From positions 86,675-150,674 of the forward strand of contig NZ_JAROCC010000009.1 in the NCBI RefSeq assembly GCF_030433715.1: a stretch of 64,000 nucleotides of DNA. The letters are read 5' to 3'. The DNA comes from Sporosarcina highlanderae. GTDB taxonomy: Bacteria; Bacillota; Bacilli; Bacillales_A; Planococcaceae. Under the pieces are notes generated by a model. It was not told the origin of the DNA. It searched no databases and was given only the letters and a program-made list of their open reading frames with translations. Made by a program: the position numbers and the translations under genes. Positions 33,613 to 42,378 of the stretch are shown here, one piece after another; position 1 is the first letter of the stretch; each line of letters opens with the position of its first letter.

Positions 33613-34113
33613 TTGGTTATTTCTGAAAGCGCTTCCACTACTCGCATCCTTGAAGTCCTAAAGAAAGTAAAAGATCCCGAAATCGATTCCGTTAGCATTA
33701 TTGACCTTGGCATGGTGGAAGAAGTCACAAACTCGGGGAATACCGTAAAGGTAGTTTTACTTCCTACATTTTTAGGATGCCCGGCATTAGAGATTATAAA
33801 AAAGAATACAATGGATGCAATCAAACAACTGCCCGAAGTAGTAGAAGTGGAAGTGGAATTCGCCTATCATCCGCCTTGGACATCAGATCGCATCACAGAA
33901 GAAGGGCATGTGAATCTACGAGCATTTGGAATAGCCCCACCTCCACGGCATTTTGAAGAAGATGGCTCATGGCATGTAGACTGTGCCTATTGCGGTTCCA
34001 CGTATGTAACAATGGAAAACATTTTCGGGCCGACTGCTTGCAGAAGTATTTTGTATTGTAAGAGCTGTAAAAATGTATTCGAGGCAATGAAACCTGTTTC
34101 AACACTAATGTGA
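33613..34113 (+). CDS. paaD: Phenylacetyl-CoA epoxidase maturation protein PaaD
   Basis: 166 residues: MIP18/DUF59 domain (about 1-90, VKDPEIDSVSIIDLGMVEEV) plus a C-terminal region with four cysteines (CAYCGS, CKSCKNVF) that can bind Fe-S or zinc. PaaD is needed to assemble the epoxidase metal centres. TTG 33613 is preferred as start, with AGAGGTG 7 nt upstream; GTG 33604 would overlap that site. Confidence 0.93.
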   Translation: MVISESASTTRILEVLKKVKDPEIDSVSIIDLGMVEEVTNSGNTVKVVLLPTFLGCPALEIIKKNTMDAIKQLPEVVEVEVEFAYHPPWTSDRITEEGHVNLRAFGIAPPPRHFEEDGSWHVDCAYCGSTYVTMENIFGPTACRSILYCKSCKNVFEAMKPVSTLM

Positions 34114-34130
34114 AGTGAGGAGAATGTAAA

Positions 34131-34433
34131 ATGGCAAAGTTAATCGCACTGTATAAACACCCTGAAAACAAAGAGGAATTTGATAATCATTACTTCAACG
34201 TTCATGTGCCTATTACAGCGAAAATGCCTGGGCTCGGTGATATGAAAGTAACAAAATTCACAGGATCTCCAATGGGGGGAGAGAGCGAATACTATCTCAT
34301 GTGTGAGATGTATTTTGACAGTTTGGAAGACTTGCAGCAGGCGTTACGTTCACCTGAAGGAAAAGCAACCGCAAAGGACTTAATGGGGTTCGCAAGTGAT
34401 CTCTTTACGTTAATGATCGGTGAGGATGCATAA
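34131..34433 (+). CDS. EthD-family small protein
   Basis: 100 residues of the EthD/dimeric alpha-beta barrel family (ALYKHPENKEEFDNHYFNVH, VPITAKMPGLGDMKVTKFTG). EthD proteins accompany oxygenases and degradative enzymes; their exact role is mostly unknown. Its place between paaD and paaF, with its TAA overlapping the next ATG, says it belongs to phenylacetate catabolism, perhaps handling a reactive epoxide or oxepin intermediate (guess). Confidence 0.85.
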   Translation: MAKLIALYKHPENKEEFDNHYFNVHVPITAKMPGLGDMKVTKFTGSPMGGESEYYLMCEMYFDSLEDLQQALRSPEGKATAKDLMGFASDLFTLMIGEDA

Positions 34434-35212
34434 TGACCAGTTTCGAATTCATCGAAACTTCCATGGAGGAAAACGGCATAGCCGTGATCTACCTGAACCG
34501 CCCTCGCCAGTTAAACTCATTGAACCGAAAAATGGTCAGTGAAATCGTTGCTGCAATGGAAGACTATGATCGTGATGAAAACGTTCGTGTCATTGTGCTT
34601 GCAGGCGTTGGCCGTGCTTTTTCAGCGGGAGCAGATATTGATGAAATGACTGGTGACGACCCGATTAGCCTTGAACTGTTAAATCAGTTTGCGGATTGGG
34701 ATCGTTTAGGACTTATTAAAAAACCGATTATAGGCGCTGTAAAAGGATTCGTTTTCGGGGGAGGATTTGAGCTTGCTCTTTCTTGTGACCTATTAATCTC
34801 GGCTAGCGGAACACAGTTTTCATTTCCAGAAGTAGGTCTTGGTGTCATGCCAGGAGCGGGAGGTACGCAGCGGTTGACGAAACTTGCAGGGCGCACGAAA
34901 GCGATTGAATGGCTATGGACGGGGGAGCGGATTTCAGCAGAAACCGCTCTTACGCACGGAGTCATTAATAAAATCGTTGCACCAGAACTGCTAATGGAGG
35001 AAACGCTAAAGTTCGCTAACCGGCTCGCAAAACAACCGCCGCTATCGCTGCGCCTCATTAAGGATTCGGTAAATAAAGCCGTGGATTACTCTTTATATGA
35101 AGGAATGCAATATGAACGGAAGAATTTCTATCTACTTTTCGCTTCGCAAGATCAAAAAGAAGGCATGAATGCTTTTGTGGAAAAAAGAAAACCGGATTAT
35201 CAGGGAAAGTAA
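34433..35212 (+). CDS. paaF: Enoyl-CoA hydratase (PaaF-like)
   Basis: 259-residue crotonase-fold enzyme. Oxyanion-hole segments AFSAGADIDEM and KGFVFGGGFELAL and both catalytic glutamates of hydratases (FPEVGLG and the region GAGGTQRL) are visible. In the paa pathway PaaF hydrates 2,3-dehydroadipyl-CoA. Start overlaps the EthD stop (TAATG). 12 nt before paaG. Confidence 0.88.
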   Translation: MTSFEFIETSMEENGIAVIYLNRPRQLNSLNRKMVSEIVAAMEDYDRDENVRVIVLAGVGRAFSAGADIDEMTGDDPISLELLNQFADWDRLGLIKKPIIGAVKGFVFGGGFELALSCDLLISASGTQFSFPEVGLGVMPGAGGTQRLTKLAGRTKAIEWLWTGERISAETALTHGVINKIVAPELLMEETLKFANRLAKQPPLSLRLIKDSVNKAVDYSLYEGMQYERKNFYLLFASQDQKEGMNAFVEKRKPDYQGK

Positions 35213-35224
35213 GGAGGTTTCTCA

Positions 35225-35998
35225 ATGTTTGAGACGATCCGCTATGAAGTTACAGATGGGGTTTACTGGCTTTATTTAAATCGACCGGACAAATTGAATG
35301 CATTTATCGCGCAGATGAACCGTGAGGTGAAAGATGCAGTCAAAGCGGCTTCTAATGATGAGGAAGTGCGATGTATTGTCATAACGGGCGAAGGGCGGGC
35401 ATTTTGTTCCGGTCAGGATTTGTCGGAAGTCGATGAGAATATGGACCATGGACAAGTGTTACGAGATCAATATGGACCGATGATAAAGCAAATTAGAGAC
35501 TGTGAAAAACCGATTATTGCAGCTGTTAACGGAGTAGCTGCTGGAGCAGGATTCAGTCTTGCGCTTGCGTGTGATTTCAGGCTTATTTCAGAACGCGCAA
35601 GTTTTGTAAATGCCTTCATACATGTCGGTCTTATCCCGGATTCCGGTAATCTCTATTATCTTTCGCAGCTCGTAGGACATGCCAAAGCAACGGAACTGGC
35701 GATGTTAGGAGAAAAAGTATTAGCTGCTGAGGCCGTGGAGATGGGTCTTGCGAATCGATTGATTCAAGGAGAATCATGGGAAGAGGACGTCACTGCATTC
35801 GCAGCCCGGCTTGCAGCTTTGCCGACAAAAGCAATTGGGTTAATCAAACGTTCATTGAAAGCGACTTCCACACTATCTTTCGAAGACTATCTTGAACAAG
35901 AAGCCCAAGGACAGCGGATAGCGGGTCTCACAAAAGATCATCGTGAAGGCGTCAATGCATTCATGCAAAAAAGAAAACCTGTCTATTCAGGGCAATAG
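35225..35998 (+). CDS. paaG: Ring-1,2-epoxyphenylacetyl-CoA isomerase PaaG
   Basis: 257-residue crotonase-fold enzyme. The acid residue typical of PaaG-type isomerases is an aspartate in LIPDSGNLYYLSQLVG, where hydratases carry Gly-Gly-Thr. Oxyanion-hole segments FCSGQDLSEV and NGVAAGAGFSLALACD. It turns the ring epoxide into oxepin-CoA and shifts double bonds later in the pathway. AAGGAGG ribosome site. Confidence 0.92.
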   Translation: MFETIRYEVTDGVYWLYLNRPDKLNAFIAQMNREVKDAVKAASNDEEVRCIVITGEGRAFCSGQDLSEVDENMDHGQVLRDQYGPMIKQIRDCEKPIIAAVNGVAAGAGFSLALACDFRLISERASFVNAFIHVGLIPDSGNLYYLSQLVGHAKATELAMLGEKVLAAEAVEMGLANRLIQGESWEEDVTAFAARLAALPTKAIGLIKRSLKATSTLSFEDYLEQEAQGQRIAGLTKDHREGVNAFMQKRKPVYSGQ

Positions 35999-36011
35999 GA
36001 GGAATCAACCA

Positions 36012-37529
36012 ATGACGACAATTCAAGAAGGAATAACAGAGCGTGAATCAATGAAGCGGGACTATTATAAGCTTTTCATTAACGGTGAACAGGTTGATAG
36101 CAGCAATGGCGAGCGCACGAAGATTTACAATCCTGCAACGGGTGAACTGTTAGCCGAAGTAGCAAAAGCGACGAAAGAGGACGCTGAAAAAGCAGTTCGG
36201 GCTGCAAGAGATTCCTTTGATAATGGGAAGTGGAAAATAACTCCTGCAGGCCGTCGTGCTCGTGTGCTGAATAAAATTGCGGAAATTATGGGCTCGCGCT
36301 TCAATGAGCTTGTGGAACTGGAAATTTTGAATACAGGAAAATCACTTGCTGCTGCAAAAGGGCAGATTGCACAAGCAATTGAAGACTTTGAATTTTACGC
36401 TGGCGCTATCATCGGACACGGTGGTTCTGTAAACAACGTGCCTGGTCAATTCCATAACTACACAGAAAAAGAGCCGCTTGGTGTCTGTGCGCAAATTATT
36501 CCTTGGAATTATCCGCTTATGATGGCCGCTTGGAAGATTGCACCGGCTATTGCTGCAGGATGCTCGGTCGTTATTAAGCCGGCGTCACTAACACCGCTTA
36601 CAGCGATTGTTTTAGGAGAAATTTGTCATGAAGCAGGCGTGCCAGCAGGCGTTGTCAACATCCTACCTGGATCTGGTTCAGAGATTGGCAACTACTTGGT
36701 AGAACATGAACTTGTGAATAAAGTTGCGTTCACAGGTTCTACAGCAATTGGAAAAGACATTATGGCGAGAGCGGCAGGAACAGTGAAACGTGTAACATTA
36801 GAACTTGGCGGAAAATCGCCAAGCCTCGTTTTTGAGGATGCAGACATTGACGCAGCCGTCGATGGTTCACTCTACGGTGCATTCAATAACACAGGTCAAT
36901 CTTGTGATGCACGTTCGCGTATCTATATTCATGAAAATGTGTACGACGAGTTCGTTGAGAAGTTAATTGCAAAAACAGAAAAACTTGTACTTGGAAATCC
37001 ATTTGATAAAGGAACACATATAGGTGCGGTGATTGATCAAAACCAGTTGGATACAGTGAAAATGTATGTTCAATCTGCAATCGATGAAGGTGCAGAGATC
37101 CTGACGGGCGGTAAAGAATTAAAACCGGAAGGCTATGAAAACGGATTTTGGTATGCACCGACAATTATCGGAAACGTAACACAAGACATGAAAGTTGTTC
37201 GTGAAGAAATCTTTGGTCCGGTTGTCGTCGTGTCGAAGTTTAAAGACGAAAAAGAGGCGATCGCCTTGGCGAATGATTCGGATTATGGGTTAGCATCTTC
37301 GATTTGGTCAACAAACACCGCAACGACAAAACGAGTTGCGAACCAAATCCAAGCGGGAATCGTAATGATCAACACACCGTTCTCTGCCTTCCCAGGTACG
37401 CCATTCGGCGGCTATAAACAATCCGGATACGGACGTGAGCTCGCAGCAAGTTCGCTTGATCTATACACGGAAACGAAAAGCATCATGTCATACTTTGGCA
37501 GCCGCCCAGTAAATCCATTTGGGCTATAA
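36012..37529 (+). CDS. Aldehyde dehydrogenase of the paa operon
   Basis: 505 residues, NAD(P)-dependent aldehyde dehydrogenase. The catalytic cysteine is in NTGQSCDARSRIY, the general-base glutamate in VTLELGGKSPSLVF, with PWNYPLMMAAWK for cofactor binding. Within a paa operon it can be the oxepin-derived semialdehyde dehydrogenase (the ALDH half of PaaZ) or phenylacetaldehyde dehydrogenase. I favour the former because no separate PaaZ is present. No MaoC-type hydrolase domain is fused. AGGAGG lies 8 nt before the ATG. Confidence 0.88.
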   Translation: MTTIQEGITERESMKRDYYKLFINGEQVDSSNGERTKIYNPATGELLAEVAKATKEDAEKAVRAARDSFDNGKWKITPAGRRARVLNKIAEIMGSRFNELVELEILNTGKSLAAAKGQIAQAIEDFEFYAGAIIGHGGSVNNVPGQFHNYTEKEPLGVCAQIIPWNYPLMMAAWKIAPAIAAGCSVVIKPASLTPLTAIVLGEICHEAGVPAGVVNILPGSGSEIGNYLVEHELVNKVAFTGSTAIGKDIMARAAGTVKRVTLELGGKSPSLVFEDADIDAAVDGSLYGAFNNTGQSCDARSRIYIHENVYDEFVEKLIAKTEKLVLGNPFDKGTHIGAVIDQNQLDTVKMYVQSAIDEGAEILTGGKELKPEGYENGFWYAPTIIGNVTQDMKVVREEIFGPVVVVSKFKDEKEAIALANDSDYGLASSIWSTNTATTKRVANQIQAGIVMINTPFSAFPGTPFGGYKQSGYGRELAASSLDLYTETKSIMSYFGSRPVNPFGL

Positions 37530-37550
37530 GAAAATACCTATTAGTAATCG

Positions 37551-37579
37551 ACGGACAGGATGCATGATCTCCTGTCCGT
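37551..37579 (+). promoter_or_regulatory. Perfect hairpin between the aldehyde dehydrogenase and paaH
   Basis: ACGGACAGGA / TCCTGTCCGT, 10-bp perfect stem with a 9-nt loop, not followed by a clean T run. It may be a processing or attenuation hairpin tuning the downstream paaH-paaJ part. Confidence 0.55.
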
Positions 37580-37610
37580 ATTCTTTCATTCTTATAAAGG
37601 AGGGAAACTG

Positions 37611-38483
37611 ATGATTAAACGTATCGTTGTGGTCGGATCCGGGGTGATGGGGAGAGGGATTGCCTACGTTGGCGCCCTTGGTGGATACTCCGTTACACTT
37701 GTTGATATTAACGAAACCGCTCTTCAAAATGCTAAGAGTGAAATAGAAGTTATTTTTGAAAAAGGAATAAAGTATGGAAAGATTTCAACAGACGCAGCAG
37801 AGAATGCGCGCCAAAAATTAGTCTATGAAAATGACCTAACAAAAGCAGCAGGAAACGCTGAGTTAATTATTGAAGCCGTTCCCGAAATGGCATCGATTAA
37901 AAAGCAGGTATTTGAGGAAATTGAGAAACACGCTTCAAAAGAATGTTATTTCGCAACGAATACTTCTACGATGAGTCCGACAGAAATTGCTTCCTTTGGG
38001 AAACGTCCTGAAAAAACACTAGCGATGCACTTTTTCAATCCGGTACATAAAATGCCGCTTGTAGAAATTGTCAAGGGATTGGAAACGAGTGATAAGACGG
38101 TTGAAGTAATCAGGGAAGTAGCCGTGAGAATGGGTAAAGAAACTGTTGTCATCAATGAATTTCCCGGGTTTGTCACGAGCAGGATTAGTGCACTTGTAGG
38201 TAACGAAGCATTTTTCATGCTGCAAGAGGGACTTGGAACACCGGAAGAAATTGATAAGGCGATTAAACTTGGGTTGAATTATCCCATGGGCCCATTTGAA
38301 CTTGGTGATTTGGTCGGACTTGATACGCGCTTGAATAACTTGAACTACTTGCATGAAAAGTTAGGAGAAAAATACCGCCCTGCGCCTCTATTAGAACAAT
38401 ATGTTAAAGCGGGCCGCCTTGGTCGGAAAAGTGGCAAAGGCGTATATGACTATACAATTGAGGAAGAGTTGGTTAAGAAATGA
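37611..38483 (+). CDS. paaH: 3-hydroxyadipyl-CoA dehydrogenase PaaH
   Basis: 290 residues of the 3-hydroxyacyl-CoA dehydrogenase family: NAD-binding GSGVMGRGIAYVGALGGYSV, catalytic His in MHFFNPVHKMPLVEIV, and FPGFVTSRI. It oxidises 3-hydroxyadipyl-CoA. ATG 37611 with AAAGGAGGG. The end overlaps the thiolase start by ATGA. Confidence 0.93.
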   Translation: MIKRIVVVGSGVMGRGIAYVGALGGYSVTLVDINETALQNAKSEIEVIFEKGIKYGKISTDAAENARQKLVYENDLTKAAGNAELIIEAVPEMASIKKQVFEEIEKHASKECYFATNTSTMSPTEIASFGKRPEKTLAMHFFNPVHKMPLVEIVKGLETSDKTVEVIREVAVRMGKETVVINEFPGFVTSRISALVGNEAFFMLQEGLGTPEEIDKAIKLGLNYPMGPFELGDLVGLDTRLNNLNYLHEKLGEKYRPAPLLEQYVKAGRLGRKSGKGVYDYTIEEELVKK

Positions 38484-39685
38484 GAGAAGTCGTCATAGTG
38501 GATGCTGTCCGTACACCTATCGGGAGATACAATGGCGCTCTAAAAGAGGTGCGCCCGGATGACTTAGCCGCAGTCGTTATTAAAGCGCTTGTCGAACGGA
38601 ATCCAAATCTTCCGGTAGAGAAGATTGAAGAAGTTGTTTTTGGAAACGCCAATCAGGCTGGCGAAGATAACCGGAATGTCGCGCGAATGGCCGGCTTATT
38701 GGCGGGGCTACCGGTTGAAGTAGCGGGCACGACAATCAATCGATTATGTGGTTCAGGACTCGACGCTGTGCTATACGCTGCGAGAGCAATCGCAGTCGGG
38801 GACGGAGATATTTACATTGCAGGCGGAACAGAGAGCATGACGCGTGCGCCACTTGTTATGGCGAAGCCTGATAAGGCAAACCCTCGCGGCAATATGGAGT
38901 TGTTAGATACTACAATTGGTTGGCGTTTCACGAATCAAAAACTAAAAGAAATGTATGGCGCAGACTCAATGCCGCAGACAGCTGAAAACGTAGCGCAACG
39001 GTATAAGATAACGCGTGAAAGCCAGGATTTATTTGCATTTGAAAGCCAGCAACGTGCAAAAAAAGCAATGGAAGAGAATCGGTTCGCTGAAGAAATTGTT
39101 CCCGTTGTTTATCAAGACCGTAAAGGGAACGAAATCACTGTGGATCGGGATGAGCACCCGCGGCCAGATACGACGTTAGAGAATTTAGCTAAACTACGAC
39201 CGATAGTTGAGGGCGGCACGGTTACCGCAGGCAATGCTTCCGGTGTTAATGATGGTGCATCTGCATTGCTTCTGATGAGTACTGAAATGGCGAAAGAACT
39301 CAACATTACACCACTTGCAAGATATGTGATCGGAGCAACGGCTGGACTTGAACCTGCTGTAATGGGGCTTGGTCCAATTTACGCTTCAAGAAAAGCATTG
39401 GAACGGGCAGGACTTACGATAAATGACATTGGACTTGTTGAATTGAACGAAGCCTTTGCCTCTCAATCCATCGAGTGTATACGACAGTTGGAAGTAGACG
39501 GCAGTAAAGTGAATGTCAACGGCGGGGCAATCGCTTTTGGACATCCTTTAGGGGCGAGTGGCGCCCGAATTCTTACTACACTTCTGCATGAAATGAAAAA
39601 ACAGAACGTTAACTATGGACTGGCGACGATGTGTGTCGGGGTAGGGCAGGGAATTGCCGCAATCATTGAAAATGTAATGGACTAA
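38480..39685 (+). CDS. paaJ: 3-oxoadipyl-CoA/3-oxo-5,6-dehydrosuberyl-CoA thiolase PaaJ
   Basis: 401-residue thiolase. Nucleophilic Cys in [11 protein letters not shown], His in [12 protein letters not shown] and second Cys in TMCVGVGQG. Long thiolases with [14 protein letters not shown] are of the beta-ketoadipyl-CoA (PcaF/PaaJ) type. Releases acetyl-CoA and finally succinyl-CoA. Last gene of the structural paa operon; start overlaps paaH. Confidence 0.94.
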   Translation: MREVVIVDAVRTPIGRYNGALKEVRPDDLAAVVIKALVERNPNLPVEKIEEVVFGNANQAGEDNRNVARMAGLLAGLPVEVAGTTINRLCGSGLDAVLYAARAIAVGDGDIYIAGGTESMTRAPLVMAKPDKANPRGNMELLDTTIGWRFTNQKLKEMYGADSMPQTAENVAQRYKITRESQDLFAFESQQRAKKAMEENRFAEEIVPVVYQDRKGNEITVDRDEHPRPDTTLENLAKLRPIVEGGTVTAGNASGVNDGASALLLMSTEMAKELNITPLARYVIGATAGLEPAVMGLGPIYASRKALERAGLTINDIGLVELNEAFASQSIECIRQLEVDGSKVNVNGGAIAFGHPLGASGARILTTLLHEMKKQNVNYGLATMCVGVGQGIAAIIENVMD

Positions 39686-39726
39686 TTAGTTGGAAATTTA
39701 CAGGGAAATGAGTTTTCTTTTTTTGA

Positions 39727-39740
39727 TATAACGATATAAT
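39727..39740 (+). promoter_or_regulatory. paaX promoter with single TATAACGA site
   Basis: TATAACGA (39727-39734) abuts TATAAT (39735-39740), a good -10 box. The 8-mer repeats the arm of the inverted repeat at the paaA promoter, suggesting weak autoregulation. The -35 region is T-rich and unclear. Confidence 0.5.
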
Positions 39741-39798
39741 GGAAGAAGGGAAAATTATGAAATATCTTTAATGAGTGAAATAGAAAGAGTGAGCTTAA

Positions 39799-40677
39799 TT
39801 GGCGAATACGCAATCAATGATTTTTACGATATACGGAGACTATATCCGTCATTACGGAAATAAGATTTGGATTGGCAGTCTGATTAGATTATTAAAGGAA
39901 TTCGGCCATAATGAACAATCCGTTCGTGTAGCCGTCTCCAGAATGATGAAGCAAGGTTGGCTTAATTCCGAAAAGAAAGGGAATAAAAGCTATTACTTTC
40001 TGACACACCGCGGAGAATTACGAATTGAAGAAGCGGCTACTCGTATTTTTAAATTGGCACCACATGAGTGGGATGGAAAATGGCGTATGCTTATGTATAC
40101 GATTCCTGAAGAGAAAAGACAGATACGTGATGAACTACGTAAAGAGCTTTTATGGAGCGGATTTGGTAGTTTTTCGAATGGTTGCTGGATAACGCCCAAT
40201 GACCTTGTAAAAGAAGTGAACTTACTTATTGATAAATATGAAATCCAACCCTACGCTGATCTATTCTTATCCGAATATAAAGGACCGCAGGCTAATCGAG
40301 CACTCGTTGAGAAAAGTTGGCCGCTTGAGGAAATCGAAGGGAAGTATCAAGAATTCATTTCCACGTATAGCAATAACTATATCATCCATCAAAGTATGAT
40401 GAACAATGGGCAAATGACAGATGCTGAGTGTTTTGTAGAGAGGACAAAACTTGTTCATGAATACCGCAAGTTCCTCTTTATTGACCCCGGTCTGCCGAAA
40501 GAGTTGCTACCGGAAATCTGGAACGGCAACCATGCTGCCCATTTATTTGAACAATATTATAAGCTGTTGGCGAAATCAGCTAACAGGTTTTTCGAAGATG
40601 TATTTCAAGAAGATAATGACATGCGGCGAAAAGACAAATCGTACGATGCAGAAGTTCACCCGCTTATTATTGACTAA
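39799..40677 (+). CDS. paaX: PaaX-family transcriptional repressor
   Basis: 292 residues. N-terminal winged helix (IFTIYGDYIRHYGNKIWIGS, VRVAVSRMMKQGWLNSEKKG) followed by the PaaX core (WRMLMYTIPEEKRQIRDELR, KELLWSGFGSFSNGCWITPN) and C-terminal domain. PaaX represses paa genes until phenylacetyl-CoA binds. TTG start; weak ribosome site, which fits a low-level regulator. Located directly behind the paa operon in the same direction. Confidence 0.93.
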   Translation: MANTQSMIFTIYGDYIRHYGNKIWIGSLIRLLKEFGHNEQSVRVAVSRMMKQGWLNSEKKGNKSYYFLTHRGELRIEEAATRIFKLAPHEWDGKWRMLMYTIPEEKRQIRDELRKELLWSGFGSFSNGCWITPNDLVKEVNLLIDKYEIQPYADLFLSEYKGPQANRALVEKSWPLEEIEGKYQEFISTYSNNYIIHQSMMNNGQMTDAECFVERTKLVHEYRKFLFIDPGLPKELLPEIWNGNHAAHLFEQYYKLLAKSANRFFEDVFQEDNDMRRKDKSYDAEVHPLIID

Positions 40678-40793
40678 TCGTCTATTGACAGTTACAAGTA
40701 CTGACCACGTCTTCCTAAGTCCAGCATAGACAAAAAGCTGAGTGCCCCAATGGCAACAGGTTCGGTTGGTGGGGAGAAAACATTGAAAAAACG

Positions 40794-40824
40794 AGAGACA
40801 TCGATTCTTGATGCCTCTTTTTTA
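40794..40824. terminator. Bidirectional terminator
   Basis: AGAGACATC(GATTCTT)GATGCCTCT followed by TTTTTT, between paaX and the convergent lipoprotein gene. Confidence 0.8.
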
Positions 40825-41502
40825 TTCAATTTTTTCTATTGAAGAAGTTCCTGCAGGTTCTTCTTCACCAGAGAAAAAATATTCTCGTTTAACTTCCCCA
40901 AACCCTTTTACTAAGTAGCTTCTTACAATATCTTTATAGGCATTCATGAATTCAATTACAATTGCATTGTCAAATGTACCATAAGGTGTTTCAACTGTAG
41001 CAGATACTTCCGTTACGATATATTTATTATAATCAGCCGATGCGACTTCGATTGGTGTTTTCAAATATTCAAAGAGTGGAGGAAGGGAATCCAATTCCAA
41101 TTCCAATTCCGATAGATCTTGATTGTTATTATCCATAGGAAAACCAAATTCCTGTTTCACAATAACAATTTTATTTTCTTCTACACGGTACGTTGTAAGG
41201 GTACCCCTACCACCATTGCCTTCGTATTCAATGATATAATTCTCTGACATGTATTCAGTACGCTTAATAAAATTAGAATTTTCGTTACCATCACCTTTAA
41301 AATGCGCAATTGTTCCAGCCTCCATGAAATAAGACAATAATGGATGTTGATTGGTTTCTTCTACAAGTTCTTCATTATCATCTTGCACTTCCTGATCATT
41401 ATAAACATCTCTAATAACATCTGAATCTTGGTTTTGTTCCTTCGTACACGAGGTTATTAGTAAAAGACAAGTGAATAATGCCGACATTGGAAATTTATTC
41501 AT
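40822..41502 (-). CDS. Uncharacterised lipoprotein
   Basis: 226 residues with a lipoprotein signal (FPMSALFTCLLLITSC, lipobox Cys19), an acidic linker rich in Asp/Glu/Asn, and a beta-rich extracellular domain (ENYIIEYEGNGGRGTLTTYR, ATVETPYGTFDNAIVIEF). No family recognised. It interrupts the catabolic island on the opposite strand and may be unrelated to it. Confidence 0.75.
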   Translation of the reverse strand: MNKFPMSALFTCLLLITSCTKEQNQDSDVIRDVYNDQEVQDDNEELVEETNQHPLLSYFMEAGTIAHFKGDGNENSNFIKRTEYMSENYIIEYEGNGGRGTLTTYRVEENKIVIVKQEFGFPMDNNNQDLSELELELDSLPPLFEYLKTPIEVASADYNKYIVTEVSATVETPYGTFDNAIVIEFMNAYKDIVRSYLVKGFGEVKREYFFSGEEEPAGTSSIEKIE

Positions 41503-41690
41503 TATCTAATTACTCCTTTAAAGTTATCTAACAAAAAACCTTTTTTTAAAAAAATGAGTAGGTAGTAGTATATTATATTTCATCAATCCTGTTTATGTCC
41601 TTGGAGGTCACATGGTTCAGGTGGTTTATAATTTTGTTCGGATATAAGGAATCAGTTCACCGTTTATTTAAGTATTTTTAATTAAACAAG

Positions 41691-41725
41691 GGCATTAATC
41701 CAAGGGAGGATTAATGCCTTTTTTG
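41691..41725. terminator. Bidirectional terminator behind the gamma carbonic anhydrase-like gene
   Basis: GGCATTAATC(CAAGGGAG)GATTAATGCC followed by TTTTTT on the + strand and by TTGTTT on the minus strand. Confidence 0.8.
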
Positions 41726-41733
41726 TCGAACTT

Positions 41734-42264
41734 CTACAACTTACTATCTTGATCAGAAAAAATATCACGATATTCATAGCCTTTTTGTACATACGAATCA
41801 ATCGATAGCTGAATGATTTCAAAATCACTCTCGTTCAATTCTCTTACTACCCTCCCAGGTGAACCGACAACGAGAGAGCGGGGAGGGATTTTTTTCCCTG
41901 GCGGAATCAAAGTATTGGCCCCAATAATACACTCCTCGCCAATTTCTGCATGGTCAAGGATGGTAGATCCCATTCCAATGATCGAACGTCTTCCGACCTT
42001 GCAACCATGTAGGATTACATTATGCCCCACGGTTACCTCGTCTTCTACGACAACCGGGGCATCTTCATATAAATGAATTGTTGAATTATCTTGAATGCTA
42101 CATCGATTCCCAATGGAAATAGGCCCTTCATCTCCCCGTAAGACTGTATTAAACCAGATGGTCGACTCTGCTCCGACTTGGACGTCCCCAATGATTTTAG
42201 CGCCCGGGGCGACGAAAACCGTCGGGTCGAGTGACGGACTTTTCCCCTTATATATGATCAACAA
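41734..42264 (-). CDS. Gamma-carbonic anhydrase-like hexapeptide protein (PaaY or YtoA type)
   Basis: 176 residues forming a left-handed beta helix (repeats such as GAKIIGDVQVGAESTIWFNT and DEVTVGHNVILHGCKVGRRS) with the three metal-binding histidines in STIHLYED, VTVGHNVILHGC. In E. coli the paaX neighbour paaY encodes such a protein, a thioesterase clearing dead-end CoA adducts; Bacillales also carry the general homologue YtoA. Location near paaX favours a PaaY role, not decided. Starts at TTG behind GGGAGG. Confidence 0.82.
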   Translation of the reverse strand: MLIIYKGKSPSLDPTVFVAPGAKIIGDVQVGAESTIWFNTVLRGDEGPISIGNRCSIQDNSTIHLYEDAPVVVEDEVTVGHNVILHGCKVGRRSIIGMGSTILDHAEIGEECIIGANTLIPPGKKIPPRSLVVGSPGRVVRELNESDFEIIQLSIDSYVQKGYEYRDIFSDQDSKL

Positions 42265-42293
42265 AATAATATTCCTCCCAGACTAATAATTTA

Positions 42294-42326
42294 TTAGGAC
42301 AAGATCGAAATTTCTATTAGTCCTAA
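42294..42326. promoter_or_regulatory. Inverted repeat in the divergent spacer
   Basis: TTAGGAC (42294-42300) and GTCCTAA (42320-42326), 19 nt apart, between the divergent gamma-CA-like and nitronate monooxygenase-like genes. Could be an operator or leader hairpin. Confidence 0.45.
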
Positions 42327-42378
42327 TTGTTTTTTAACTTCGATTAGTATAACATATATTCATAGGGGTGAACGAAAA

